Counted from the stretch's first letter, positions 36,611 through 46,307 are shown. The stretch is 64,000 bases of DNA from Leifsonia sp. 1010 (GCF_031455295.1 NZ_JAVDSL010000001.1:1798001-1862000); one strand, 5' to 3'. Notes: generated by a model not told the origin, from the sequence alone. Numbers and translations: made by a program.

Positions 36611-37780
36611 ATGCGGGTCGCAGTGGTCAGCGAGAGCTTCCTCCCCACCGTCAACGGGGTCACGACGAGTGTGCTGCGGGTCCTCGACCATCTGGCGGCC
36701 GAGGGGCACGACGCGATCGTCATCTGTCCGGATGCGGGGGCTCCGGCGGACTACAACGGGTTCCGCATCCACCAGGTGCCGTCGGTCGCGTACCGCCAGT
36801 TCCCGGTCGGGCTGCCGAGCCCCCAGGTTCAGCGCATCCTCGCCGGCTTCGGCCCCGACGTGCTGCACGCCGCCTCTCCGTTCTTCCTGGGGGCCCAGGC
36901 GATCGCGGCGGCCAACCGGATGGGCGTCCCCTCTGTCGCGATCTACCAGACGGACGTCGCCGGTTTCGCCCGCCGCAACGGGCTGGGCGTCACCTCGGCC
37001 ATCGCCTGGAAGTACGTCCGCTGGGTGCACGAGGGCGCCGACCTCACGCTGGCGCCGTCGGCGGCGAGCGAGTACGACCTCCGCACGGCCGGCGTCACCC
37101 GGGTCGCCCGCTGGGGACGCGGTGTCGACCTCGTGCGGTACCACCCCAATAAGAGGAGGACGCCGGCGGCGGTCGCCCTGCGCGAGCGTCTCTCGCCGGA
37201 CGGCGAGACGGTCGTCGGCTACGTCGGCCGCATCGCTCCAGAGAAGCAGGTGGAACGGCTGCGCGCACTCCGCGGGATCGGCGGAGTGTCGCTCGCGATC
37301 GTCGGGGACGGCCCGTCGCGCGACGCCGTTGCCCGCGAGCTCCGCGGCATCCCGGTGACCTGGCTGGGCCGGCTCGGCGGTGAAGACCTCGCTGCCGCCT
37401 ACGCCGCCTTCGACGTCTTCGCGCACACCGGCTCCGAGGAGACCTTCGGGCAGACGGTGCAGGAGGCTCACGCGTCGGGACTGCCGGTGGTCGCGCCGCG
37501 CGCGGGCGGCCCGATCGACCTCGTCGAGCATGGCGTGGACGGGCTGCTGTTCCGCCCATCCGACGACCGCGCCCTCCGCGCCGCCGTCTCGATGCTCGTC
37601 CACGACGGCGCCCTGCGCCGCCGCATGGGGGAGGCCGGACGCCGTGCCGTGCTCGGACGCAGGTGGGATGTCGTGTGCGGCGAGCTGACGCGTCACTACG
37701 AGCGCGTCATCCTCGACGCCGTCGCCGCCGTGGATGTCACCCGCGTCCAGCGTCCGGAGGGGTCGCGAGCGTACAGTTAG
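36611..37780 (+). CDS. GT4-family glycosyltransferase, probable GDP-mannose-dependent alpha-mannosyltransferase
   Basis: A 389-residue GT-B enzyme. It opens RVAVVSESFLPTVNGVTTSV with the acceptor-site glycines, and shows YQTDVAGFARRNGL, WGRGVDLVRYHP, VGYVGRIAPEKQVE and the nucleotide-sugar motif TGSEETFGQTVQEAHASGLPVVAP. The opening motif is like that of MgtA/PimB mannosyltransferases of actinobacterial glycolipid synthesis. Its position opposite manC supports GDP-mannose as donor. The acceptor is unknown. Confidence 0.87.
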   Translation: MRVAVVSESFLPTVNGVTTSVLRVLDHLAAEGHDAIVICPDAGAPADYNGFRIHQVPSVAYRQFPVGLPSPQVQRILAGFGPDVLHAASPFFLGAQAIAAANRMGVPSVAIYQTDVAGFARRNGLGVTSAIAWKYVRWVHEGADLTLAPSAASEYDLRTAGVTRVARWGRGVDLVRYHPNKRRTPAAVALRERLSPDGETVVGYVGRIAPEKQVERLRALRGIGGVSLAIVGDGPSRDAVARELRGIPVTWLGRLGGEDLAAAYAAFDVFAHTGSEETFGQTVQEAHASGLPVVAPRAGGPIDLVEHGVDGLLFRPSDDRALRAAVSMLVHDGALRRRMGEAGRRAVLGRRWDVVCGELTRHYERVILDAVAAVDVTRVQRPEGSRAYS

Positions 37781-37844
37781 GTGGCCCCTCGGGCCGTCCT
37801 GAACTCGTGTCGACTCGACGTCGTCCGGACCACGGAGGTGACTT

Positions 37845-38978
37845 ATGGCCAACCAGAACCGACGCGGCATCCCGATGCCCTTCGTGACGCGCACCCGCCG
37901 GGTCGACCCTCCCTCTCCGGCCGTGGCCGCGCCGCCCGTCGAGACCCACCCGGGGCGGCGCAGCATGGTCGACAGCGCGATCTACGCCGACGGCGTCCGC
38001 GTCGCCTCGCCGACCTCCCTCGCCGAGACCTACGCAGCACTCGACCGCACCCCGGGCGGGGTCGCCTGGATCGGCCTCTACCGGCCGAGCGAGCAGGAGC
38101 TGCTCTCGCTGTCCGAGGAGTTCAACCTCCACCCGCTGGCGATCGAGGACGCCATCGTCGCCCACCAGCGCCCCAAGCTGGAGCGCTACGACACCGTCCT
38201 CTTCGTCGTGCTCAAGGCCGCGAACTACCTGGACGTGCCGGAGGAGGTCGACTTCGGCGAGCTGCACCTCTTCGTCGGACGCAACTTCGTCATCACGGTC
38301 CGCCACAGCGAGTCGCCGGACCTCTCGCACGTCCGGCAGAGGATGGAGGGCGAGCCGGAGCTGCTCGCGCTCGGGCCGCAGGCCATCCTCTACGCGATCA
38401 TCGACGCGGTGGTGGATGCGTACAGCCCGGTCGTCGCGGGTCTCGCCAACGACATCGACGAGATCGAGACGCAGGTGTTCGGCGGAGACGCCTTGGTCTC
38501 CCGCCGCATCTACGAGCTGTCCCGGGAGGTCATCGACTTCCAGCGGGCGACGCATCCCCTCTCGGCGGTCATGCTGGCGCTCGAGCGCGGCTCGGCCAAG
38601 TACGGCGTGACGCAGGAGCTCGAGCGCCGGCTGCGCGACGTCGCCGACCACCTCACGCAGGTCAATGAGCGGGTGGACGGGTTCCGCTACCTGCTGCGCG
38701 ACATCCTGACGGTGAACTCGACTCTCGTCTCCGAGAGACAGAACGAAGAGATGACACGGTTGGCGCACTCCAGCAACCGGCAGGGCGAGGAGGTCAAGAA
38801 GATCTCCTCATGGGCGGCCATCCTGTTCGCGCCGTCGCTCATCGCCGGCATCTACGGCATGAACTTCACGCACATGCCGGAGTTGTCCTGGCCGTTGGGG
38901 TACCCGCTCGCGGTCCTGGCGATGCTCGGGCTGAGCGGTCTGCTGTACTCCATCTTCAAGCGGCGCGGCTGGCTCTGA
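37845..38978 (+). CDS. corA: CorA-type magnesium transporter
   Basis: A 377-residue CorA. A ~310-residue soluble, helical cytoplasmic part is followed by two C-terminal helices with the selectivity motif YGMNFTHMPE at residue ~337. The cytoplasmic C-terminus KRRGWL is basic as expected. CGGAGGTGA lies before the ATG. It conducts magnesium, possibly cobalt or nickel. It stands alone between the GT4 gene and the nucleoside locus. Confidence 0.93.
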   Translation: MANQNRRGIPMPFVTRTRRVDPPSPAVAAPPVETHPGRRSMVDSAIYADGVRVASPTSLAETYAALDRTPGGVAWIGLYRPSEQELLSLSEEFNLHPLAIEDAIVAHQRPKLERYDTVLFVVLKAANYLDVPEEVDFGELHLFVGRNFVITVRHSESPDLSHVRQRMEGEPELLALGPQAILYAIIDAVVDAYSPVVAGLANDIDEIETQVFGGDALVSRRIYELSREVIDFQRATHPLSAVMLALERGSAKYGVTQELERRLRDVADHLTQVNERVDGFRYLLRDILTVNSTLVSERQNEEMTRLAHSSNRQGEEVKKISSWAAILFAPSLIAGIYGMNFTHMPELSWPLGYPLAVLAMLGLSGLLYSIFKRRGWL

Positions 38979-39033
38979 GCATCCTCCCCGAATGGGGGCC
39001 GGGCTGCTCGAATGAGCACGTGCCAACCGGGTG

Positions 39034-39048
39034 AGCGTTTGTAACGCT
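39034..39048. promoter_or_regulatory. Operator-like palindrome upstream of the BMP lipoprotein
   Basis: AGCGTT-TGT-AACGCT is a perfect 6-3-6 palindrome, ~110 bp before the start codon. TAACGT near 39100 is a possible -10. The form is like LacI-family sites, but the regulator is unknown. Confidence 0.5.
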
Positions 39049-39155
39049 TGCATGAAGAACCCGGATTTTCGAACGGAGTGGTTCGTCACATTCGGTAACG
39101 TGAACCGCAGAAGCCTGCGATTACCCGCGCGGCTACGCATCTTGGAGGAACAACC

Positions 39156-40238
39156 TTGTCAATCACAGCCCGAAAGGCCGGACTCCTCGGCCTCGCGGCG
39201 GTCGGCGTCATGTCGCTGCTCGCTGCCTGCTCGGCTGCCCCGTCGGACAGCTCGTCCGGTGGCGCCGCCAAGAGCGACTTCCTGCCCTGCATGGTCTCCG
39301 ACTCCGGTGGATTCGACGACCACTCGTTCAACCAGCTCGGCTACGAGGGTCTGCAGCAGGCCGCGAAGTCGCTCGACGTGAAGTACAAGCAGGCGGAATC
39401 GAAGAGCGAGAACGACTTCTCTCCGAACATCCAGAGCATGGTCGACGCCAACTGCAACCTCGTCGTGACGGTCGGCTTCCTTCTCAAGGACGCGACGGAG
39501 AAGGCCGCGAAGGCCAACCCGGACGTCGACTTCGCGATCATCGACGACAACGAGATCCAGGCGAAGAACGTCAAGCCGATCATCTTCGACACGGCCCAGG
39601 CCGCGTTCCTGGCCGGCTATGCAGCCGCCAGCTACTCGAAGACCGGCATCGTCGGCACCTTCGGCGGAATGCAGATCCCGACGGTCACCATCTTCATGGA
39701 CGGCTTCGCCGACGGTGTGAAGTACTTCAACGATCAGAAGGGCAAGTCGGTCAAGGTCGTCGGCTGGGACGTCGACAAGCAGAACGGCCTCTTCACGGGT
39801 GGCTTCGACGCCAACGAGACCGCGAAGAACACCGCTCAGGGCATCATCGACCAGAACGCCGACGTCATCATGCCGGTCGGCGGCCCGATCTACCAGTCGG
39901 CCGCTCAGGCGATCAAGGACTCCGGCAAGCCGATCGCGATGATCGGTGTCGACGCCGACGTCTACGAGTCCGACCCGACCGTGAAGGACCTGCTCCTCAC
40001 CTCGGTCATGAAGGGCATGAAGCCGGCGACCGACGACGTCGTGACCCAGGCGGCCAAGGACAAGTTCGACAGCAGCCCGTACGTGGGCACGCTGAAGAAC
40101 GACGGCGTGGGCATCGCCCCGTTCCACGACTTCGAGTCGAAGGTCGACTCGGGTCTGCAGGGTGAGCTCGACAAGATCAAGGCCGGCATCATCGACGGCT
40201 CGATCAAGGTCACCTCGCCCTCGTCGCCCAAGCAGTAA
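39156..40238 (+). CDS. BMP-family nucleoside-binding lipoprotein of an ABC importer
   Basis: A 360-residue exported lipoprotein. The signal peptide ends at lipobox LLAAC (Cys25), then a Ser/Gly linker and the BMP fold: CMVSDSGGFDDHSFNQLGYEGL, VTVGFLLKDA, FLAGYAAASYSKTGIVGTFGG and DGFADGVKYF. Relatives (PnrA, BmpA) bind purine nucleosides. The start is a TTG at 39156 with GGAGGA 6 nt upstream, which is rare but well supported. It precedes the matching ABC ATPase and two permeases, so it is the capture protein of that importer. Confidence 0.92.
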   Translation: MSITARKAGLLGLAAVGVMSLLAACSAAPSDSSSGGAAKSDFLPCMVSDSGGFDDHSFNQLGYEGLQQAAKSLDVKYKQAESKSENDFSPNIQSMVDANCNLVVTVGFLLKDATEKAAKANPDVDFAIIDDNEIQAKNVKPIIFDTAQAAFLAGYAAASYSKTGIVGTFGGMQIPTVTIFMDGFADGVKYFNDQKGKSVKVVGWDVDKQNGLFTGGFDANETAKNTAQGIIDQNADVIMPVGGPIYQSAAQAIKDSGKPIAMIGVDADVYESDPTVKDLLLTSVMKGMKPATDDVVTQAAKDKFDSSPYVGTLKNDGVGIAPFHDFESKVDSGLQGELDKIKAGIIDGSIKVTSPSSPKQ

Positions 40239-40258
40239 CAGCGACGAGAACGCTCGAC

Positions 40259-40288
40259 GGGGAGGTCAGCCACGGCTGGCCTCCCCGT
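40259..40288 (+). terminator. Hairpin between the BMP lipoprotein and its ATPase gene
   Basis: A 14-bp stem (40259-40272 with 40275-40288, one mismatch or G:T) is followed by TTCCGTTCC. It probably reduces read-through so that the abundant lipoprotein is made in excess over the membrane parts. Confidence 0.75.
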
Positions 40289-40310
40289 TCCGTTCCACCC
40301 CCGCCTTCCT

Positions 40311-40354
40311 TGCTCATCTGAGCACACACTGACATCTGCGCAGGAAGGTAGGGT
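40311..40354 (+). promoter_or_regulatory. Candidate promoter of the nucleoside importer operon with palindrome
   Basis: TGCTCA-TC-TGAGCA (about 40311-40324) is a perfect palindrome. TAGGGT (about 40349-40354) is a candidate -10 some 95 bp before the ATPase ATG. The -35 is weak. Confidence 0.4.
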
Positions 40355-40450
40355 TGAGGATGCGCGACGAGGCCACCAGCCGTTCCGCGTGCCCCTCCTC
40401 ACAAAGGCTCTTCGCTCCCCCCGGGCGAGTAGAGAAGGAAACCCACCCGA

Positions 40451-41971
40451 ATGAAGCTCGAACTCCGCGGGATCACCAAACGGTTCGGTCCCCTGGTCGC
40501 GAACAACCACATCGATCTGACCGTCGAACCCGGTGAGATCCACTGCCTGCTCGGCGAGAACGGTGCAGGCAAGTCCACCCTCATGAACGTGCTCTACGGG
40601 TTCTACCAGCCCGACGAGGGCGAGATCCTGCTCGACGACGTCGTCCAGCACTTCGCCGGCCCGGGCGACGCCATGAAGGCCGGAATCGGCATGGTGCACC
40701 AGCACTTCATGCTCATCCCCGTGTTCACCGTCGCGGAGAACGTCATGCTCGGTCACGAGCAGACCAAGTTCGGCGGCCGGCTCGACCTCAACGCCGCCCG
40801 GGCGAAGGTCCGGGAGATCTCCGCCCGCTTCGGCTTCGACGTCGACCCGGACGCGCTGGTCGAGGACCTCCCGGTGGGCGTCCAGCAGCGCGTGGAGATC
40901 ATCAAGGCGCTGTCGCAGGATGCCAAGGTGCTGGTCTTCGACGAGCCGACGGCCGTGCTGACGCCGCAGGAGACCGACGAGCTCATGGCGATCATGCGCC
41001 AGCTCAAGGAGCAGGGCACCGCGATCGTCTTCATCACGCACAAGCTGCGCGAGGTCCGCGAGGTGGCCGACCGCATCACGGTCATCCGGCTCGGCAAGGT
41101 GATCGGCGAGGCCCAGCCCACCGCCACCAACGTCGAACTCGCGTCGATGATGGTCGGCCGTGCGGTCTCGCTCACGGTGGACAAGAAGCCGGCGAGCCCC
41201 GGCGCCCCGGCGCTCGTCGTCAAAGACCTCTCGGTGATCGACCCGATCGGGCAGATCGTCGTGAACAACGTGAGCTTCGAGGTGGCCGCCGGTGAGATCC
41301 TCGCGATCGCCGGCGTTCAGGGCAACGGCCAGACCGAGTTGACGGAGGCGATCATCGGCCTCCAGTCGCGTGTGCAGGGCCAGATCCTGCTCGACGGGAA
41401 GCCGATCCAGGGCCACAGCGTCCGCAAGGTGCTCGACGAGGGTGTCGGGTTCGTGCCGGAGGACCGCAACGAGGACGGCCTGGTGGGAGAGTTCTCCATC
41501 CAGGAGAACCTGATGCTCGACCGCTCGACGAGCGACCCGTTCGTGAAGGCGGGAAACATCCAGTTCTCCTACCTCAAGCAGTTCGCCGAGGAGAAGGTGC
41601 GCGAGTTCGACGTGCGCACGCAGTCCATCGACGAGAAGGTTGGCCGGCTCTCCGGCGGCAACGCGCAGAAGGTGGTGCTCGCCCGGGAGCTCAGCCGGGA
41701 GCTGCGGCTCTTCGTCGCGGCGCAGCCGACGCGCGGCCTGGACGTCGGCTCGATCGAGTTCGTGCACAAGCGCATCGTCGAGACCCGGGATGCGGGCATC
41801 CCCGTGATCGTGGTGTCGACCGAACTCGACGAGGTCGCCGCCCTCGCCGACCGCATCGCGGTGATGTACCGCGGAGGAATCGTAGGAATCGTGCCGGGCG
41901 ACACACCACGTGACGTGCTCGGCCTCATGATGGCCGGCGAGTCGCCGGAGCAGGCAGGAGCAGCAGCATGA
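40451..41971 (+). CDS. Nucleoside ABC importer ATPase with two nucleotide-binding domains
   Basis: A 506-residue double ATPase like NupO/RbsA. The first domain has Walker A LLGENGAGKST, a VGVQQRVEIIKAL signature and LVFDEPTAVLTPQE. In the second domain the Walker A is degenerate (AGVQGNGQTELTE), as is usual for this family, and the signature is LSGGNAQKVVLAREL. It energises nucleoside import with the BMP lipoprotein. It overlaps the first permease by ATGA. Confidence 0.94.
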   Translation: MKLELRGITKRFGPLVANNHIDLTVEPGEIHCLLGENGAGKSTLMNVLYGFYQPDEGEILLDDVVQHFAGPGDAMKAGIGMVHQHFMLIPVFTVAENVMLGHEQTKFGGRLDLNAARAKVREISARFGFDVDPDALVEDLPVGVQQRVEIIKALSQDAKVLVFDEPTAVLTPQETDELMAIMRQLKEQGTAIVFITHKLREVREVADRITVIRLGKVIGEAQPTATNVELASMMVGRAVSLTVDKKPASPGAPALVVKDLSVIDPIGQIVVNNVSFEVAAGEILAIAGVQGNGQTELTEAIIGLQSRVQGQILLDGKPIQGHSVRKVLDEGVGFVPEDRNEDGLVGEFSIQENLMLDRSTSDPFVKAGNIQFSYLKQFAEEKVREFDVRTQSIDEKVGRLSGGNAQKVVLARELSRELRLFVAAQPTRGLDVGSIEFVHKRIVETRDAGIPVIVVSTELDEVAALADRIAVMYRGGIVGIVPGDTPRDVLGLMMAGESPEQAGAAA

Positions 41972-43260
41972 CGGGGACGCCCACGTCCGGCCAGCCCGTG
42001 GCGCCGGCCCAGCCCGTGGGGCCCGGGAAGCCGGCCCCGGCGGGCGAGGAGCCCTCGCGCTGGAACCAGGCGGTCCGCGAGATCATGAGCGGGCCCGTGG
42101 TCATCTCGATCCTCGCGGTCGTCCTCGCTCTGGTCGTCGGCGCCATCCTCATCGCGGTCACCGACCCGGAGGTGCAGCGCGCGGCGGGCTACTTCTTCGC
42201 CCGGCCCGGCGACACGTTCGCCGCCATCTGGACGTCGGTCTCCGACGCGTACGTCTCGATGTTCCAGGGTGCGATCTACAACTTCCGCCGACCGTCGTTC
42301 AGCGCGGGGATCCGACCGCTGACCGAGACGCTCACCTTCGCCACTCCGCTGATCGTGAGCGGTCTCGGCGTCGCGCTGGCGTTCCGCGTCGGCCTGTTCA
42401 ACATCGGTGGTCAGGGGCAGATCCTCATCGCCGCCGCCGCATCCGCCTGGGTCGGTTTCTCGTTCGACCTGCCGCCGGTCATCCACCTGGTGCTCGCCGT
42501 CGTCGCAGGCATCGTCGGCGGAGCGATCTGGGCGGGCATCGTCGGCCTGCTGAAAGCGCGGACCGGCGCGCACGAGGTGATCGTCACGATCATGCTCAAC
42601 TACATCGCGTTCTACCTCATCTCGTACATGCTGCGCACGCAGGGGCTTCTGCAGGCACCGGGGTCGAACAACCCGAAGGCGCCGGCGGTGCACGCCAACG
42701 CGGTCTTCCCGCCGCTGCTCGGAGCTCAGTACAACCTCACCTGGGCCTTCGTGCTCGTGATCGGCGCGACGGTCTTCGTCTGGTGGCTGATCAACCGGTC
42801 GAGCCTCGGCTTCCGCTTCCGCGCGGTGGGTGAGAACCCGAACGCCGCACGGGTCGCGGGCATCAACGTCAAGAACGTGTACGTCTACGCCATGCTCATC
42901 GCCGGTGGACTGATCGGCATCACCGGCGCCAGCCAGGCGCTCGGGGTCTTCCCGCAGGGCATCAGCTCCGGTGTGGATGCGGGCATCGGCTTCGACGCGA
43001 TCACGGTCGCGCTGCTCGGTCGGTCGCGGCCGTGGGGTGTGTTCATCGCCGGCCTCCTCTTCGGAGCCCTCAAGGCCGGTGGGTACACCATCCAGGCGGC
43101 GAACGACATCCCGATCGACATCGTGCTGATCCTGCAGTCCCTCATCGTCCTCTTCGTCGCCGCGCCGCCGCTCGTGCGCGCGATCTTCCGCCTGCCCGCT
43201 CCGGGGAGCACTCCCCGGAGACAGCGCCCCATCGTCACGAAGGAGGTGGCGGCCAAGTGA
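41968..43260 (+). CDS. Nucleoside ABC importer permease (first)
   Basis: A 430-residue permease of the BPD_transp_2 (Rbs/Nup) type. A Pro-rich cytoplasmic N-terminus (~35 residues) precedes a helix VVISILAVVLALVVGAIL and eight or nine more. The family motif FRVGLFNIGGQGQILIAAA and the coupling loop AVGENPNAARVAGINV are clear. The start overlaps the ATPase stop and the end overlaps the second permease (GTGA). Confidence 0.93.
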   Translation: MTGTPTSGQPVAPAQPVGPGKPAPAGEEPSRWNQAVREIMSGPVVISILAVVLALVVGAILIAVTDPEVQRAAGYFFARPGDTFAAIWTSVSDAYVSMFQGAIYNFRRPSFSAGIRPLTETLTFATPLIVSGLGVALAFRVGLFNIGGQGQILIAAAASAWVGFSFDLPPVIHLVLAVVAGIVGGAIWAGIVGLLKARTGAHEVIVTIMLNYIAFYLISYMLRTQGLLQAPGSNNPKAPAVHANAVFPPLLGAQYNLTWAFVLVIGATVFVWWLINRSSLGFRFRAVGENPNAARVAGINVKNVYVYAMLIAGGLIGITGASQALGVFPQGISSGVDAGIGFDAITVALLGRSRPWGVFIAGLLFGALKAGGYTIQAANDIPIDIVLILQSLIVLFVAAPPLVRAIFRLPAPGSTPRRQRPIVTKEVAAK

Positions 43261-44549
43261 GCACCACCGCCCCCGTCGTTCCCGATTCCTCGCCGATCGT
43301 CCTGGAGAAGGCGGAGATCCGATCCTGGAAGGCGCCGATCGCGTTCGGCATCTTCGTGCTGGTCAGCCTCATCCTGTTCTTCGGGTTCTCCCGGCACGGC
43401 GAGAGCACGTTCCGCTTCTCGGAGAAGTCGGATGCCGTCCGGCTGCCCACGCTGACGGTCGACAGCTTCGTCACCACCACGGTCGTGACCATCTTGCTGA
43501 TCGTGCTCACCCTGTGGAGCGCGTACCTCTCCTATCGCGCACGCAGGACGCCGATCTGGGTCGTCATCGTCTTCTCGCTGCTGTTCATGTTCGGCTTCCT
43601 GACCTGGGCCGACTCGGGCAGCCCGTACCCGGTTCCGGTGACGGGCCTCCTGCTCGGCACGATCAGCCTCGCGGTCCCGCTGGTGTTCGGCGCGCTCGGC
43701 GGCGTCGTCTCCGAGCGCGGCGGCGTGGTGAACGTGGCCATCGAGGGCCAGCTGCTCGCCGGCGCATTCGTCTCCGCGATGACGGCGACGCTCACCGGAA
43801 GCTGGGTCGTCGGTCTCATCGCCGCGATGGTCGCCGGTGTGCTGGTGTCGTTCCTCCTCGGTGCGTTCGGGATCAAGTACCTCGTCGACCAGGTGATCGT
43901 CGGCGTCGTGCTCAACGTCCTCGTCGTCGGCATCACGAGCTTCCTCTACTCGAAGGTGCTCGCGGGCGACCCGCAGCTGCTCAACCACCCGCCGCGCCTG
44001 CCGAACTGGCCGATCCCCGTGCTCAGCGAGATCCCGATCGTCGGCAAGGTGCTGTTCGACCAGTCGATCATCGAGTACCTCATGTACATCGCCGTGTTCC
44101 TGGTCTGGTTCGGCCTGTTCAAGACGCGCTGGGGGCTCCGGCTCCGTTCGGTCGGCGAGCACCCTGAGGCGGCGGACACGGTCGGCATCAAGGTCAACAG
44201 CACCCGGTTCTGGAACGTCTCGCTCGCGGGCGCCATCGCGGGCCTGGGTGGCGCGTACTACACGCTCGGCTCGGTCGGCGCCTTCTCGAAGGAGATGACC
44301 GCCGGTCAGGGCTTCATCGCCCTCGCCGCCGTGATCTTCGGGCGCTGGGACCCGATCAAGGCCACCCTCGCCGCCCTGCTGTTCGGCTTCGCCACGAACC
44401 TGCAGAACGTGCTCAGCACCATCGGATCGCCGGTGCCGAGCGAGTTCATGCTGATGCTCCCGTACGTCGTGACGATCCTCGCCGTGGCCGGTCTCGTCGG
44501 CATCTCGCGCGCCCCCGCGGCGGACGGAAAGCCGTACATCAAGTCATGA
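43257..44549 (+). CDS. Nucleoside ABC importer permease (second)
   Basis: A 430-residue permease starting at the GTG at 43257, with AAGGAGG upstream inside the previous gene. The motif SERGGVVNVAIEGQLLAGAF and the coupling loop SVGEHPEAADTVGIKV match the NupQ-type partner. About 110 N-terminal residues with extra helices precede the core. It overlaps the cytidine deaminase gene by ATGA, which ties uptake to salvage. Confidence 0.93.
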   Translation: MSTTAPVVPDSSPIVLEKAEIRSWKAPIAFGIFVLVSLILFFGFSRHGESTFRFSEKSDAVRLPTLTVDSFVTTTVVTILLIVLTLWSAYLSYRARRTPIWVVIVFSLLFMFGFLTWADSGSPYPVPVTGLLLGTISLAVPLVFGALGGVVSERGGVVNVAIEGQLLAGAFVSAMTATLTGSWVVGLIAAMVAGVLVSFLLGAFGIKYLVDQVIVGVVLNVLVVGITSFLYSKVLAGDPQLLNHPPRLPNWPIPVLSEIPIVGKVLFDQSIIEYLMYIAVFLVWFGLFKTRWGLRLRSVGEHPEAADTVGIKVNSTRFWNVSLAGAIAGLGGAYYTLGSVGAFSKEMTAGQGFIALAAVIFGRWDPIKATLAALLFGFATNLQNVLSTIGSPVPSEFMLMLPYVVTILAVAGLVGISRAPAADGKPYIKS

Positions 44550-44983
44550 GCACCGTGGATCAGGACCCCGATTCGATCGACTGGGATGCGCTGCGCTCCG
44601 CCGCGACGGAGGCCATGTCGCACGCGTACGTCCCGTACTCGAAGTTCCCGGTCGGCGCGGCCGCGCTCGTGGACGACGGCCGGATCGTGAGCGGCTGCAA
44701 CGTCGAGAACGCCAGTTACGGCGTGACGCTGTGCGCCGAATGCGGGCTCGTCTCGTCGCTCGCGATGACCGGCGGCGGCCACCTCGTCGCGTTCACGTGC
44801 GTGAACGGAGACGGCGACATCCTGATGCCGTGCGGCCGCTGCCGCCAGTTGCTCTACGAGCACTCGGCGGAGGGGATGCTGCTCGAGACGGTCTCCGGCA
44901 TCCGCACCATCGACCAGGTGCTGCCCGACGCTTTCGGGCCGCGCCAGCTCGCCGCCTACGCGGCCGAGCACGACAACGACTGA
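44546..44983 (+). CDS. cdd: Cytidine deaminase
   Basis: A 145-residue homotetramer-type enzyme that converts cytidine and deoxycytidine to uridine forms. The zinc site is Cys63 with catalytic Glu65 (TLCAECG), and Cys96, Cys99 in MPCGRCRQ. NVENASYG binds substrate. It begins within the permease stop and is followed 16 bp later by deoA, so the deaminated product can be phosphorolysed next. Confidence 0.96.
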   Translation: MSTVDQDPDSIDWDALRSAATEAMSHAYVPYSKFPVGAAALVDDGRIVSGCNVENASYGVTLCAECGLVSSLAMTGGGHLVAFTCVNGDGDILMPCGRCRQLLYEHSAEGMLLETVSGIRTIDQVLPDAFGPRQLAAYAAEHDND

Positions 44984-44999
44984 ACAGAGGAACACCTTC

Positions 45000-46307
45000 G
45001 TGACCGACCGTGCAGGAGAGGTCGAGGCGTTCGACGCCGTCGACCTGATCAGGACCAAGCGCGACCGCGGCGAGCTGAGCACCGCCGAGATCGACTGGCT
45101 CGTCGACGCGTACACCCGCGGCTATGTCGGCGACGAGCAGATGTCGGCGATGACCATGGCGATCTTCCTCAACGGGATGACGCGCCGCGAGATCAAGGAC
45201 CTCACGCTCGCGATGATCGCGTCGGGCGAGCGGATGGACTTCTCGGGACTCGGCAAGCCGACCGCTGACAAGCACTCCACCGGCGGCGTCGGCGACAAGA
45301 TCACGCTGCCGCTCATGCCGCTCGTCGCGACGTTCGGCGTCGCCGTGCCGCAGCTGTCCGGACGTGGTCTCGGTCACACCGGCGGCACCCTCGACAAGCT
45401 CGAGAGCATCCCCGGCTGGCGGGCGAACCTCAGCAACGAGGAGATGTTCGCCCAGCTGCGCAACGAGGGCGGCGTCATCTGCGCGGCCGGGTCGGGGCTC
45501 GCTCCGGCGGACGGCAAGCTCTACGCGCTGCGCGACATCACCGGGACGGTCGAAGCCATCCCGCTGATCGCGTCCTCGATCATGTCGAAGAAGATCGCCG
45601 AGGGCACCGGTGCCCTGGTGCTCGACGTGAAGTTCGGCTCCGGTGCGTTCCTCAAGGACATCGAGCGCTCGCGCGAGCTCGCCCGCACGATGGTCGAGCT
45701 CGGCCGGGATGCCGGCGTCGCCACCTCCGCTCTGCTCACGGACATGAACGTCCCGCTCGGTCTCGCGATCGGCAACGCGAACGAGGTCCGCGAGTCGGTG
45801 GAGGTGCTCGCCGGCGGCGGCCCCGCCGACATCGTCGAGCTGACCGTCGCGCTCGCCCGCGAGATGCTGACCCTCGCCGGACGCCCGGACGAGGACGTCG
45901 AGGCGGCACTGAAGGACGGCCGCGCCATGGACAAATGGCGCGAGGTCATCCGTGCTCAGGGCGGCGATCCGGATGCCGCGCTGCCCGTTGCGAAGGAGAC
46001 GCACACCGTCGTCGCCGAGCAGGACGGCATCCTGGTCGAGCAGCAGGCGCTGCCCTTCGGCATCGCCGCCTGGCGGCTCGGCGCCGGACGCGCGCGCAAA
46101 CAGGACCCGGTGCAGCACGCGGCGGGGATCGACCTTCACGCGAAGCCCGGCGACGAGGTCCGGGCCGGTCAGCCGCTGTTCACCCTGTCGGCGGACGAGC
46201 CCGCCCGGTTCGAGCGCGCACTCGAGGCTCTGGAGGGCGCCTACCGGATCGCCGCCCCCGGCACCGCGTACGAGCGCGGCCCGCTGATCGCCGACCGCAT
46301 CGCCTAG
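45000..46307 (+). CDS. deoA: Thymidine phosphorylase
   Basis: A 435-residue pyrimidine nucleoside phosphorylase that splits thymidine or uridine to base and (deoxy)ribose-1-phosphate. The signature DKHSTGGVGDKITLPLMP, SGRGLGHTGGTLDKLE and KFGSGAFLKD are present, with the glycosyltransferase-like helical N-terminus. The start is a GTG with AGAGGA 8 nt upstream. Its TAG stop forms part of the -10 box for the adenosine deaminase gene. Confidence 0.96.
   Translation: MTDRAGEVEAFDAVDLIRTKRDRGELSTAEIDWLVDAYTRGYVGDEQMSAMTMAIFLNGMTRREIKDLTLAMIASGERMDFSGLGKPTADKHSTGGVGDKITLPLMPLVATFGVAVPQLSGRGLGHTGGTLDKLESIPGWRANLSNEEMFAQLRNEGGVICAAGSGLAPADGKLYALRDITGTVEAIPLIASSIMSKKIAEGTGALVLDVKFGSGAFLKDIERSRELARTMVELGRDAGVATSALLTDMNVPLGLAIGNANEVRESVEVLAGGGPADIVELTVALAREMLTLAGRPDEDVEAALKDGRAMDKWREVIRAQGGDPDAALPVAKETHTVVAEQDGILVEQQALPFGIAAWRLGAGRARKQDPVQHAAGIDLHAKPGDEVRAGQPLFTLSADEPARFERALEALEGAYRIAAPGTAYERGPLIADRIA

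Noticed and set aside
40354-40536. Possible 60-residue leader ORF before the nucleoside ATPase
   Set aside because: It overlaps the ATPase start out of frame, is Arg/Pro/Ser-rich and shows no ribosome site; it is probably chance.
40451-41971. Broken second ATPase domain in the nucleoside importer (missing Walker A)
   Set aside because: A degenerate second Walker A is normal in RbsA/NupO-type double ATPases, so it is not a mutation.
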